A stretch of DNA of 64,000 nucleotides, taken from positions 124,001 through 188,000 of the forward strand of contig JAVTVY010047868.1 in assembly GCA_036873755.1 (NCBI GenBank), in the 5' to 3' direction. The stretch is from Hanleya hanleyi (lineage: Eukaryota; Mollusca; Polyplacophora; Lepidopleurida; Hanleyidae). Both the position numbers and the translations under genes were made by a program. Position 1 is the stretch's first letter, and each line of letters opens with the position of its first letter. Shown piece after piece: positions 49,797-60,674 of the stretch. The notes under the pieces were generated by a model. That model had not been told where the DNA came from. It did no database searches and saw nothing but the letters and a program-made list of their open reading frames with translations.

Positions 49797-52700
49797 ATGA
49801 AACCGATTTCGCGCAATTGTGATTGGCGGCTGACAAATACGTTGGTCGAACGTCGGGGGTTTTTCCCGAGCGTGGGAGGGTATTTTTCTATAAAAAAGGA
49901 CAGTTTTCGAGATCTATATCCATTTTCTCAAGATGTGCTTACAATCTATCAACGGCACTGGCCTACTATCAGGCACTGTTTTAACCGCCATCGACCGATA
50001 TTGGACTTATACAATTTTCGGTTAGAAGAAAACACCCGTCTCCCCCACTACGCCTATACTATTTTCGAGGACCAAGCCACAGCGTTCAAATTAAATCTCA
50101 CTTTTGGGTATTTATTACGGCATAAAGAGACAGACCAGCTCCGGTACTATTACCCCAGTAACAATACCCTGGTGTTTGAGCAGCCTTTCACCATTACCGA
50201 TCGCCCGTCCCTGGACACAGTACTGGACCAACTAGAAAGCTTGGATAATTTGGAATGGGCCCGAAAACAACGCCCCGACACCAAATGGCAAGTAGAGATG
50301 ACAACCAATGTTACGTTTTACGTCACTAAAATGATCGACCACCCTATCGGCGCCCCCATCCATCTCCCGGACTGGTTGAAACACAGAGAAGGCATGCACG
50401 CTTTAGTAGGTGGAAGCCATGGGCCGTACACCGATCGGAAATGTTTATTTCGCTGCTTGGCTATCCATCTCAACAAACTGCCACCCAAAGATTGTGATCG
50501 AATTGGGAAGACTACTTACTGGGAAAGCAAATATTGGGAAGACTACTTACGTGAAAAGAACATGGAAAAACAGCACTTCCGCGGGGTCCCGTTATCACAA
50601 CTGGATGTGGTGGAACATTTATTCCACGTCAATATTGTCGTGTATAGTCTAGCCCAACACGTGGATGATGACAATGACGCCCCCACAATCACAGCCCGAC
50701 TCGTACATCGTTCCGCAGGGAAATACGACACAACCATGAAATTGAATTTGTACCACACGGACACGGGCGGGCATTTCTCGTACATTACGGACATAAACAG
50801 GTATGCCCAGTCATACAGTTGTAGTAAATGCCATCGCGTGTTTGACAGGTCTTGGCTTTTACACCTGTGACCAGACCAGCAAACGAAAATTCCCCGGCGG
50901 CGTATTCCACAACACGGCCACCATATTTGAAGACCTGGCAGATGAAGGTATTGACGTCCCCATGAACCACCGTTATTTCCCGTACTGAGCCTGCTATGAT
51001 TTTGAAGCCCTATTAGAACCCATGGAAAAGGTATCGGCCAAAACGCAATGGACCCAGCGTCACATTCCATTGAGTGTGAGTATTCACACCAACGTACCCG
51101 GGTATGAGACCGCTCCGGTGTGTTTCGTCTCTAACGGTGACCCCCATGAACTGATTACACGAATGATGGACTACCTGGAAACTCTCAGTCAAACCAGTGC
51201 GGCACATCTCGCCTCGACTACCTACCGTGATGTATTAGCGGCACTTGATGCGCGTATTCCAGCATCGGATGGCGAGGACGATACTGACGACGAAGACGAA
51301 AGCGAGGACGAGGAACGCAAACCACCGAAACCCTACGCGCAGAAACTGAAACTGCGTTTGTTGGAATACATGAGTCAATTACCCGTGCTTGGATTTAACT
51401 CGGGACGGTATGATTTGAACTTAATCAAAGAATTCTTGTACCCCTATCTCGCCAAAGCTGGGAATGTGAAATGCATCATTAAGAAGATCCACAACCACGT
51501 CGCTCTATCCACGACTTCACTCCAATTCTTAGACGTACGGAATTACCTGGCGCCGAATTACAGCTATGACCAGTGGGTGAAAGCCTACGCCTGCGCAGAG
51601 AGGAAAAGTTGCTTTCCATACAACTACATGACGAATCTCGAGCGTTTGGACGAACCGCAACTTCCACCCCAAGAGGCCTTCTATAACGAACTCAAAGGAG
51701 AAGGATTATTTGACGCCCTCTATATCGAACTGCAACAGGTGTGGGTCCGTGAAGGTATGCAAACTCTCCGGGATTTCCTCGTCTATTACAACAATCTGGA
51801 TGTCGTTCCTTTTCTGGAAGCTACCGACAAAATGGCCGCCTTCTACCGCGATATGGGTGTCGACGTATTCAAAGACTGTGTAAGCATCCCCGGTCTGACC
51901 CTGCGGTATTTGTTCCAGGATTTACCCACTTTCTTCGCTCTCATCGAACAGAAAGACGCCGACATGTTTGACTGTTTGAAAGGAAATATCGTAGGCGGCC
52001 CCAGTATTATATTCCATCGGTACCATGAGAAAGAGCTGACTCGTATCCGAGGAGAAAAACTGTGTCAAAAAATCATCGGATTTGACGCCAATGCCCTCTA
52101 CTTATCGTGTTTGAGTAAACCCATGCCGGCCGGTCATTATACGCGGTGGCTCCCTGAGGGGCGGGAATTCAAAGCCCAACGATCTACAAAACATCAAGCA
52201 GAACAATGGCTGGATTGGGAAAGTCAGCGACGAGGCGTCACTATCCGTCACCAAGGCAACCACACTGAAAAACGGATTGGAGATCGGCGCCTTCCCGTGG
52301 ACGGATTTGCTATCATTAATACAATACCGACCGTGTTCCAGTTCCACGGCTGTTATTGGCACGGTCATGAGTGTTCGTTCGCGAGAGGGCACTATAACGA
52401 GCGCCGTGGACTGACCCCGGCCGTCTTACGTCAAGAAGTACAGCAGAATGCTGACTACATTCGAGGGCTGGGCTACGACTATGTACAACTATGGGAATGT
52501 GAGTTCCACCACATGCAACGTCGTCAATCTGAGTTATACTCGTTCCTACACGCCCACGACCGACTACTGGATTATCGGACTGTCATCACCATGACCGACA
52601 TCCTACGCACTGTTGAGACGGGAGACCTCTATGGATTCGTGGAATGTGATCTGCACGTCCCTGACCACTTGAAAGACACGTTTGGCGAATGTCCGCCCAT

Positions 52701-52815
52701 CTTCAAAAACACCGAGGTGAGTCGAGATGATATCGGAGCCCATATGCGCGAATACGCTGAAGAACACGACTACCTAACACGACCGCGGCGTATGTTGATC
52801 AGTAGTATGTGGGGT
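49797..52815 (+). pseudogene. Protein-primed DNA polymerase B, truncated
   Basis: First ATG 49797. N-terminal block (FEDQATAFKLNLTFGYLLRH, GPYTDRKCLFRCLAIHLN) to a C2H2-like finger (YSCSKCHRVFD) near 50820. A frameshift near 50862 and a TGA at 50986 break the frame. YDFEAL (51000) is exonuclease motif I; NSGRYDLNLIK (51400) suits exo II. Palm motif A is FDANALYLSCLSKPM (52080). FQFHGCYWHGHEC (52340) is an endonuclease-like insert usual in these polymerases. Sequence ends at MLISSMWG (~52812), joined to a retroelement, so palm motifs B and C and the thumb are absent. It lies beyond the right TIR remnant of element 2, so it probably belongs to a third Polinton. Confidence 0.88.
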
Positions 52816-53488
52816 TTTTATAGAGTTGCTTGAATTTCTCATTAAAAATATCTATGTGAAATTTGGCAACACAGTATATCAGCAGCATATAGGTATTCCA
52901 ATGGGTATTAATTGTGCACCCCTGTTGGCTGACCTGTAACTGTTCTCTTATGAATATGACTTTATGCAGGCGCTTTCAAAAACCGATCCATTCAAAGCCC
53001 GTTCCTTCTCATTCACCAAACGCTATATAGACGATCTACTCGCTGTGGATAATCGCTATATAAATGACGCAGTGAAGGAAATATACCCACCTTCACTGGA
53101 TTTGAAGGAAACTACAGATAGCCCTACAGGTACATCACATTTAGATATATATCTCTATAGAAATGAACCGAGCATTCTCTCTCGTCGACTTTATGACAAA
53201 AGAGATGATTACACTTTCGGCATCGTTAACTATGCCTTTCTGGACAGTAATATTCCAGTGGGACCTGCATATGGCGTATACATATCTCGCTGTGTAGCAT
53301 TTGCTAGATCCTGTGTTAAATGTGACGATTTTAATCAACGTCACAAAACATTGTTGCAGAAACTTATAAAACAGGGCTATTCCACCAAGCGCCTCCACTC
53401 AAAGTTTCTAAAATTTGGCGATACATATCGCATGATGATAGCAAAATACGAGCGTAGCGTGCAAGATCTATGGCGTTACGTTTCATAA
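52816..53488 (+). pseudogene. Penelope-like RT, 5'-truncated copy
   Basis: Starts within the RT (FIELLEFLIKNIYVKFGNTV), then GIPMGINCAPLLADL with a TAA at 52937, then 52964-53488 open: FSFTKRYIDDLLAVDN with the YIDD box, LDIYLYRNEPSILSRRLYDK, GPAYGVYISRCVAFARSC and SVQDLWRYVS. It abuts truncated PolB directly, as expected for a 5'-truncated insertion. Confidence 0.78.
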
Positions 53489-53840
53489 CTTGTGTCTAAT
53501 TTCGCTTAACCCGGAGCTAGGGGCCGTGTGAACCCATGTAATTCAAGATCCTCATGGTGCTCATATGAACATTCACAATCAAAGCGTGACTGAAAAATAT
53601 CATTCTCTAGATGACGACTTTACAACGATTACTATTGGAACATCATGATGTCCTGTCGGCATCATTGAAAACTGTTGACCGCTTCTCTCTTGCAAGAAAC
53701 TAGCCTATGTTTATGTATACTGTGATTGTCTTTTTGAATTTGGTGCTAATACTATTATATGGAATAGGTCTTTGGATTATGGACGCAGATATTCTTTAAT
53801 GGACGACGGCTGACTTATGAATGACAAACTAGACGCTTGT
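53489..53840 (+). repeat. Penelope-like tail unit
   Basis: Follows the RT stop directly: CTTGTGTCTAATTTCGCTTA, GAGCTAGGGGCCGTGTG, CATCATGATGTCCTGTCGGC, ending GCTTGTAAT. No PolB sequence resumes after it. Confidence 0.75.
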
Positions 53841-54183
53841 AATGAGGTCAAACCACGTTCCTGGAGCTGTTGAAAATGGCACTGGCTTTGAAAAGATCGA
53901 CAAAAACTCGAGCTGAGAACGGAATATGATCGGAAAACTGTTCGTGAGCACTAACTAATATATTAGGAAGGCTTGGGTGAATTTTGGTGGTTATTCGGCC
54001 GTTTTGCTGGATTCTTGTTTCATTCATACTCTCTGTCTCTTAATACCATAGGCCTGAAGCATTGTCACATGTTTCCTATGGCAACAGCAACATAGGGCCA
54101 AGTTGTTCACAAGAATTACTTTCTCACAGAATTTGCCTAAGGACTTTAGCGTGCTCGGAAAGGGTCTTCAGCGGCATAAATTC
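53841..54183. other. Intron 3, no gene seen
   Basis: No recognisable feature before the foldback element at 54184. Confidence 0.5.
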
Positions 54184-54379
54184 GTTACACGGTTTGTCAG
54201 TGACCCAGTACAGAAATATATGGGGTCAGTAAAATTTATATTGAGATCGGTTGACGCCTCGCCCAACATAAATATGACTGACCCCATATAATTCTGTATT
54301 GCGTCGCTGACGCCTCGCCCAATATAAATTTTAGTGACCTCATATATTTCTGTATTGGGTCGCTGACAAACCGTGTAAC
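54184..54379. repeat. Foldback element (~60-bp arms)
   Basis: GTTACACGGTTTGTCAGTGA ... and its inverse ... TCGCTGACAAACCGTGTAAC, with an inner CGCCTCGCCCAA.ATAAAT direct pair. Probably a small MITE. Confidence 0.85.
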
Positions 54380-54464
54380 TAATAATATCACCCTACAACC
54401 TGTAATCATCTGGGGCATCTATATGCGGCAAGACTCTTATGTATGGCGAAGTGTACCCAAATGT

Positions 54465-54807
54465 ATTACCCAACTACAGGGTTAGGTTTTGCTTTCTGAA
54501 CGCTGTGGATTGTATTACCCTACTACAAGGTTAGGTTTTGCTTTCTGAACGCTGTGGATTGTATTACCGAACTACAGGGTTAGGTTTTGCTTTCTGAACG
54601 CTGTGGATTGTATTACCCAACTACAGGGTTAGGTTTTGCTTTCTGAACGCTGTGGATTGTATTACCCAACTACAGGGTTAGGTTTTGCTTTCTGAACGCT
54701 GTGGATTGTATTACCCAACTACAGGGTTAGGTTTTGCTTTCTGAACGCTGTGGATTGTATTACCCAACTACAGGGTTAGGTTTTGCTTTCTGAACGCTGT
54801 GGATTGA
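54465..54807. repeat. 49-bp minisatellite, 7 copies
   Basis: Units start at 54465 and every 49 bp (ATTACCCAACTACAGGGTTA then GGTTTTGCTTTCTGAACGC). Copies differ by one or two bases. It lies 269 bp before creatinase exon 4. Confidence 0.95.
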
Positions 54808-55075
54808 CCTGTCAAGGGGATTCTTATCTTGATCAGTGTCCACTGAATGTTGGTTAACGTTAGTTCTTTGATTGCTGATAGTAAAATAATGCAGGTCCAC
54901 TCTGGTATGTTTCCCATATCACCATGATGAGGTTCAAACACGATTGTCGATAACGACTCGCCTAGTGTTGGCAGCGGTCGTTATAATGCTGATATTAGGT
55001 TATTCTGGTACACAGATTGGGCAGGTCTTAAGTGCAAATTAAAAATGTGTGATGTCTCATATTCTCTATCTAAAG

Positions 55076-55320
55076 GTATTACGCAGCATTAGAGCGGACG
55101 GTTTTCTTGGATCACGCCACCGATGATCAAATCCGAATGTGGGAGATGAACTGCGAGGTCCACACAAAAGGTATCCAAGCTATTCGACCGGGGGCAATAT
55201 GTCGGGAGATTGCAGAAGAGCTAAACGACATTTACCGAAAATATGATGCATTGCAGTACAGATCATTCGGATATGGTCATTCATTTGGCACACTCGGTCA
55301 TTATTATGGCAGGGAAGCGG
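55076..55320 (+). CDS. Creatinase, coding exon 4
   Basis: Acceptor CTATCTAAAG/G and donor GAAGCGG/GTTAGT. The first G completes Gly, then YYAALERTVFLDHATDDQIR: the Glu of ALERT is a catalytic-site residue in creatinases. The exon continues EVHTKGIQAIRPGAICREIA and FGYGHSFGTLGHYYGREA, with the conserved GHSFGT...HYYGRE of the family. Ends in phase 1. The polypyrimidine tract is poor, so splicing efficiency after the 25-kb intron is uncertain, but the frame is intact. Confidence 0.87.
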
Positions 55321-55679
55321 GTTAGTATATAAATATATTGATTTTTACTATGTGAAGGGGCAGTTATAGCGTCAATGAAATTTGTAGAAATATGTAATTA
55401 ACCTAAGCGTCAGGCCCGGAATGAAAATCACAACTCCTTCAATCTAGCTCACAGAGGCGGTACACATGTACTAACCTGGTATCGTTCGTCACGAAAATGC
55501 TGCACCCATCTCATTAAAAATTCTTACAAGCGATTTTGTTAATGTCTGCTTGAAGTTTGTTGCAAACGCCTGTCCATTTTAATTGACCGTCTACTTTAGA
55601 GCATTTCAAAAATCAATAGTTTGGTTCTCGTAAACTTTTAATAATATCATATGCCATAATGTATTCCTATTCACGCATC

Positions 55680-55900
55680 ACGTTGGGCACACCGGTTCTC
55701 GTCAGATCACCGAAGTTAAGCAGCGTTGAGCTCGGTCAATACTTGGATGGGTGACCGGGTGCTGTACTGACTGGGCTGATCAGTGTCCAGAATAATAGGA
55801 ACTGTGGACACTCTCGTGTTCTGGCACCTGTAGGCACCGTCGTGATATGATTGAAACAATGTTGAAAACGACGTTAAATCCTACTCACTCACACCCTATT
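55680..55900 (+). mobile_element. 5S rRNA-derived SINE
   Basis: The head is a 5S rRNA-like promoter region: GTTCTCGTCAGATCACCGAA then GTTAAGCAGCGTTGAGC and TGGATGGGTGACCGGGTGCT. The body runs through GATCAGTGTCCAGAATAATA, and the tail is CGTCGTGATATGATTGAAAC ... GACGTTAAATCCTACTCACTCAC, shared with the LINE at 3303. Lies in creatinase intron 4. Inverse partial copies are in the 3.5-kb duplication (60113, 63615). Confidence 0.85.
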
Positions 55901-56764
55901 CACTTCGTATCAATATATGTGCGGTTTAACGTTCGGCAATTTGGCTGAGCATGAGATATACTGATCCTCTGGTATTACTTTAAATGACTTCAATGATCTT
56001 TATCCGCTTGAATACGAATAGTCAGTGGAGTCAGGACCACTACGGAATACTATACAGAGATAATTGCCAAGTTATAGGGAGATATATTATCAATATCACG
56101 GAGTAATGGTAATCATTAGTTTGTTATCCACGCCACAAAAAGAAATTATTTCGGAACTAACTAGTGAATTTTGACAACTCCACATTAGGCGACTAATTCA
56201 AATGGACAGACGTTAATCTCGTATTCTGAATAAGGTAAAAAGTATTCAGTGAACGACGGCTGGATACCGAATGTCGGATCTGACGCTTTTATTGTATTAT
56301 ATTGATGTATTATATTGATGTATTGCTGTATTTCCGCGTCAATAATTGAAAGACCTAGTCGTATGAATGTTAACAACAATTCCGAATGTGTACGAAATAG
56401 AAATAATAGAAACACACCAAAGAAGCGGACAACAGGTTTCAATGATGTCCACAAGACATGATAATAATAATAAAATAATGCCTAAAATCGTAATCACTGA
56501 CCATTATTCTTTATCCATATGAGTTTCCACATAGTTTACAGAGTATATATATATATCTCAGTTTCAGTCTCTGTGGTCATTCACGCCGTTCCATGCTCCC
56601 ACCTTCATAACAAACTGCTACAATTAACAAGTGCGATGATTCCAAGTTGCTAAAAGATATCAGGAACGTGATATTTTGCCTGTTGATGATATTGCAATGA
56701 CAGGGCTTCCAATCGTTTTATTGCAGCAGAATAGTTAAATAAAAATTTACGCATTTGCTTTCAG
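55901..56764. other. Creatinase intron 4, remainder
   Basis: No gene. An AT-rich stretch with a (TA)n run near 56546 and no supported repeat. Confidence 0.5.
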
Positions 56765-56964
56765 CTCTAGAATTCCGTGAGGACGTGGACACCGTTTTAC
56801 AGCCCGGAATGGTGGTCTCGATGGAGCCTATGATAGTGATCCCAGAAGGAAAACCAGGCACAGGCGCATATAGAGAACATAATATTTTAATTGTCACGGA
56901 CAGTGGCAACGAAAATATTACGAAATTCCCGTACGGGCCAAATCACATGATTATAAAAAAGTAA
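56765..56964 (+). CDS. Creatinase, last coding exon
   Basis: Acceptor TTTGCTTTCAG/CT. Completes Ala from exon 4, then LEFREDVDTVLQPGMVVSME with PMIVIPEGKPGTGAYREHNI and ENITKFPYGPNHMIIKK, stop TAA 56962-56964. The Met-Glu-Pro and YREHN segments form the C-terminal pita-bread strands; the Arg of YRE and Glu of ENIT are substrate-site residues in bacterial creatinase. All five exons sum to 1353 nt, a 450-residue protein without stops, slightly longer than bacterial enzymes (~403) because of the presequence. Confidence 0.9.
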
Positions 56965-57130
56965 TCAGAGGTGTAGGTACTCACAAAGAGTTAGCAAAAG
57001 CACACCCTTCAGCTTTTCGACCGAGAACCATTTTTTAGTACATCAACGCTACTTTAGCTTTTCGAAGCGCATATGGTCCCATAAAATGCGATCTTAATGG
57101 ATGGGTCTACAGGACATCGAGGGAAATTCA
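56965..57130 (+). other. Creatinase 3' flank
   Basis: No clear AATAAA within 170 bp; CCATAAAATG at about 57080 could be a weak poly(A) signal. Confidence 0.35.
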
Positions 57131-57300
57131 GACTCTGATTGTAATCAACGTCACAAAACATTATTGCATAAGCTTATGCAACAGGGCTAAACCACCAAGC
57201 GCCTCCACTCAAAGCTTCTCAAATTTTCCGATACGTATTGTTTGCTGATAGCAAAATATGAGAGCAGCATGCAAGATGTATGGCGTATCGTTTCGTAACT
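57131..57300 (+). pseudogene. Penelope-like RT 3'-end remnant
   Basis: GATTGTAATCAACGTCACAA, CCAAGCGCCTCCACTCAAAG, GGCGTATCGTTTCGTAAC: the C-terminal RT block with an inactivating TAA (57188). Followed by a tail-like segment 57301-57550. Confidence 0.7.
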
Positions 57301-58234
57301 TGTGACTAATTCAGCTTAATCCGGGGCTAGGGGCCGTATGAACCTATATACTTCAAGATCCTCATGCTGATCATATGAACAGTCACAATCGAAGCGTGAA
57401 TGAGATACATCATTCTCTAGATAACGACTTTACAACGAAAACCCTGTGGATTGAGAATACAGAACAGCGGATTAGATATTTTTGGAACATCATGATTATC
57501 TTGCCGTCATCATTGAAAAGTGCTGACCGCTTCTCTCTTGCAAGAAACCTCTGCCATAAGTTGTACCGCTCATCAGTACCCTTGCTATCATGTAGCCAGA
57601 TAGAATATACTTTTCATTCGGCGGCACTCGGTGAGATACAACAAAGGAGAATCAGCAAGCGACATTCAATGCTGCCTAATGACTACAGAAGTGAAACATA
57701 TTTTGCTGGTAAATATAACGATAAATTCAGAATACAGAATGTACAACGTATAAAAATATGTCTACAATGAATCAGCGATTACAGTTATGTCCGATCAAAC
57801 AAGGTATACGGAGATGAGTTAAACATTTCGTAATTCGTAAAACCTTTGTTTTCATATTTTGTAATATTTAGGGACTAACAACGTAATGTACGTTTCGATT
57901 ATTGGCGTTGTTAAATCGTCAAAACTGAAGCATAAGATTTGATCGAAATTAATGTTCGAGTCGCATTCTGCACTAGCCTATGATTATGTATACTCCGATT
58001 GTTGTATAATTTGTTGGCTCTGGAGAAGTGAAAATCGATTCCAATTTTTCAACATTCCCACAAAAGAGAACAATGCCTGGAATTAATGCTAGAAAGAAAT
58101 AAGAAGTGGTTTGACGTCCCTTGAGGCTAGAAGAGGATATTCGTACCATAGAATTACCCTGGAATTTGCCTTCCTAGAGTACAATCACCGCACTAACGTT
58201 CCGATTGTGAATGTTGTAAATGTTAGTTGAGTGA

Positions 58235-58815
58235 ACTGTAATAAGAGAATATCCGCGTCCATAATCCAAAGACCTTTTCCATATTCCATATAACAGTATT
58301 AGCACCAAATTAAAAAAGACAATCATAGTATACATAAACATAGGCTTGTTTCCTGCAAGAGAGAAGCGGTCAACAGTTTTCAATGATGCCGACAAGACAT
58401 CATGATGTTCCAAAAATATCAAATCCGTATCGCTGATCAGTATTCTTAATCCATAATATTCGTTGTAAAGTCGTCATCTAAAGAATGATGTATCTCAGTC
58501 ACGCTTTGATTATGACTGTTCATATGAGTACCATGAGGATCTTGGAGTACATGGGTTCATACGGCCCCTAGCCCCGGGTTAAGCGGAATTAGACACGAAA
58601 CGTAACGCCATAGATCCTGCACGCTACGCTCGTATTTTGCTATCAGCATGCGATATGTATCGCCAAATTTGAGAAACTTTGAGTGGAGGCGCTTGGTGAT
58701 GTAGCCCTGTTTTATAAGTTTCTGCAACAATGTTTTGTGACGTTGATTAAAATCATCACATTTAACACAGGATCTAGCAAATGCAGGTCCCACTGGAATA
58801 TTACTGTCCAGTTGG
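58235..58815 (-). pseudogene. Penelope-like RT C-terminus and tail, inverted
   Basis: Minus strand: LDSNIPVGPAFARSCVKCDD with a small internal deletion (YGVYISR.VA lost), KLIKQGYITKRLHSKFLKFG, SVQDLWRYVS, then the tail down to 58235. The duplicate is at 61720-62311. Confidence 0.75.
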
Positions 58816-59150
58816 GTCAATTGGTGTGAGGTTATAGTTTACCTCGATGACATAATTGTTTTGAGTAAGAGTTTTCTATAGAAGATGCGATAATCCAGAA
58901 GCAATTTCCCATATGCAATGTTACCCTCGAACGTGTGAAATGCTAGATGACTGCTTGTCCATATTAACTTGCTCGCCAGAAGAGTCCTTCCAGACAGCCT
59001 TCAGTAAAATCAACTGTCTCCTGTTGCCTATCACTCGATGAAGCATGAGACTTGAACATGGATTATTCAAATAGAGCAGTTGACGCGAAGCTTCTAACGA
59101 TGCAGGATGGTACTGGTTAGTTAATTTGTTTTGCCAGTTGTATCCTCTTA

Positions 59151-59690
59151 ACCCTATCTGGCCTGGGCTTTTTGGGACCTGTCCTGGCCTGGGGGGTCGA
59201 AATGCCCCCCACCTCCTAATTATTTTTCTTACCGCTTGAGCTAGGGAGCTGAAACTTACCACACTATACCCTTGGGTCAAGCTCTACCAGAAAATGTAAA
59301 AAAATGGCCGCTTTGATGATTTCACCGTGACGTCATTTTCAAAAACGGCATTTTTGGGGTCGGATTTTCCGAATTTTTTATTTATGCAATTTCTCCGCGA
59401 AAACTGCATGATAAATTACTAAATATTAATGCGATGTGAAATAAAATATTTTTTGCCCACTTCTTATTGCGGAAAAGCAGAAATTTTGAAGAAATATGAC
59501 AAAAAAATAACTTTTCTGGTACCCCAGGTTGCCGCCATCTTGAGTTTACCTATGATCCTCTGCTCGGTGGGTTATGCAAATAGGCTCAAAATGACCCCAA
59601 TATGATAAACTATAAAGTCAAGGAGTTTCAGCTCTCAATTTTTTTTGTCGTTCTGGAGATAGCGGAGAAAGTTCGGTAGGGATATTCTAC
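59151..59690 (+). repeat. Repeat family A copy
   Basis: CCCTATCTGGCCTGGGCTTT ... GTTGCCGCCATCTTGAGTTT ... GGAGATAGCGGAGAAAGTTC; compare 1568-2158. Confidence 0.8.
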
Positions 59691-60112
59691 AGTGATCATT
59701 CAGATAAAAGACCTGTGAATATGTTAATAATATACTAAAAATGTAGCCTGATTATGTACATGTCGACGATCGAATCCGATGAATGTATCTGACAATAAAA
59801 TATCATGATTACTTCCCCTCGCCATTGAAAATGTTCAACGTTCTCTTTTTTTGAAAACTCACTTGTTTTCATATTTGCTTAAATTTCGATTATCGACGTT
59901 GTTAAATCCTCGTAACCGATTAATAACATTTGAACGAAATGAATTTTCAAGTCTCATTCTGCACAACAATTTCACTAGTGTAGCATACGTCACAGTAATA
60001 TTTGACTCTAGAGTAGTGTAAATCCCTTGCAGATCTTTCAGCATGGCTATGAGGGAAAGGGAACAATGTCTTCGATAAATGAAGATGATAACGGAATGAT
60101 GATGATAACGGG

Positions 60113-60290
60113 TGAGTGAGTGAGTGAGTGAGTGAGTGAGTGAGTAGGATTTAACGTCGTTTTCAACATTGTTTCAGTCATATCACGACGGTGCCTACAT
60201 GTGCCAGAACACGAGAGTGTTCACAGTTCCTATTATTCTGGACACTGATCAGCCCAGCCAGTACAGCACCCGGTCACCCATCCATGATGA
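60113..60290 (-). mobile_element. 5S-type SINE, 5'-truncated
   Basis: Inverse of the 55740-55890 body and tail (TGGATGGGTGACCGGGTGCT to CTCACTCAC); the first ~60 bp of 5S-like head are absent. Confidence 0.75.
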
Positions 60291-60674
60291 TAACGGAAAT
60301 CATGGGTACTCAAATATACGTATGGGCTGTGAACTCACCAAAAGTGTCAATAACGTCAGTCTTCAATGAAGTACAACTGTCTCCTATTAAGCTTAACTTG
60401 CTGAAGCATGAAACTTGACATTTAGATGCAGCAGTCGGGGCGGAACCTCCACATAGTGCAGGGTAGTACTGATAGCCAGTCATATCCTTTTAAAACAGCA
60501 CAGATATTGCATTTCCATAATCGTGTTGTTGACTGTGATCTATTTTTACTTAGTTTTACAAATATCTAGGGTCGTATGAGTGACGAAACTAATGACTTAC
60601 AAACTGGTCTAGAGGCCGTTCCATTTACTCGTGGAAGTTAAAAGCTGTAACAGAATTAAGTATGGGGTGTTGGA

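Larger units (their letters stand above)
57187..60674 (+). repeat. 3.5-kb tandem duplication, unit 1
   Basis: Matches 60675-64000 with an offset of ~3484 bp at the left, growing to ~3500 bp by small indels at the right. Contents in order: RT remnant and tail (+), unknown 131-codon frame 57375-57770, inverted tail (58235-58600) and RT fragment (58600-58815, -), family A repeat (59151-59690), 5'-truncated SINE (60113-60290, -). No host gene is recognised. Confidence 0.9.

Noticed and set aside
55690..55780. Functional 5S rRNA gene
   Set aside because: Only part of the 5S sequence is present and it runs into a SINE body and LINE-type tail; no T-run terminator at the expected place.
57375..57770. 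131-codon ORF as a host gene
   Set aside because: Its start overlaps the Penelope-like tail and no domain is visible; identity with 60859-61254 only reflects the tandem duplication.
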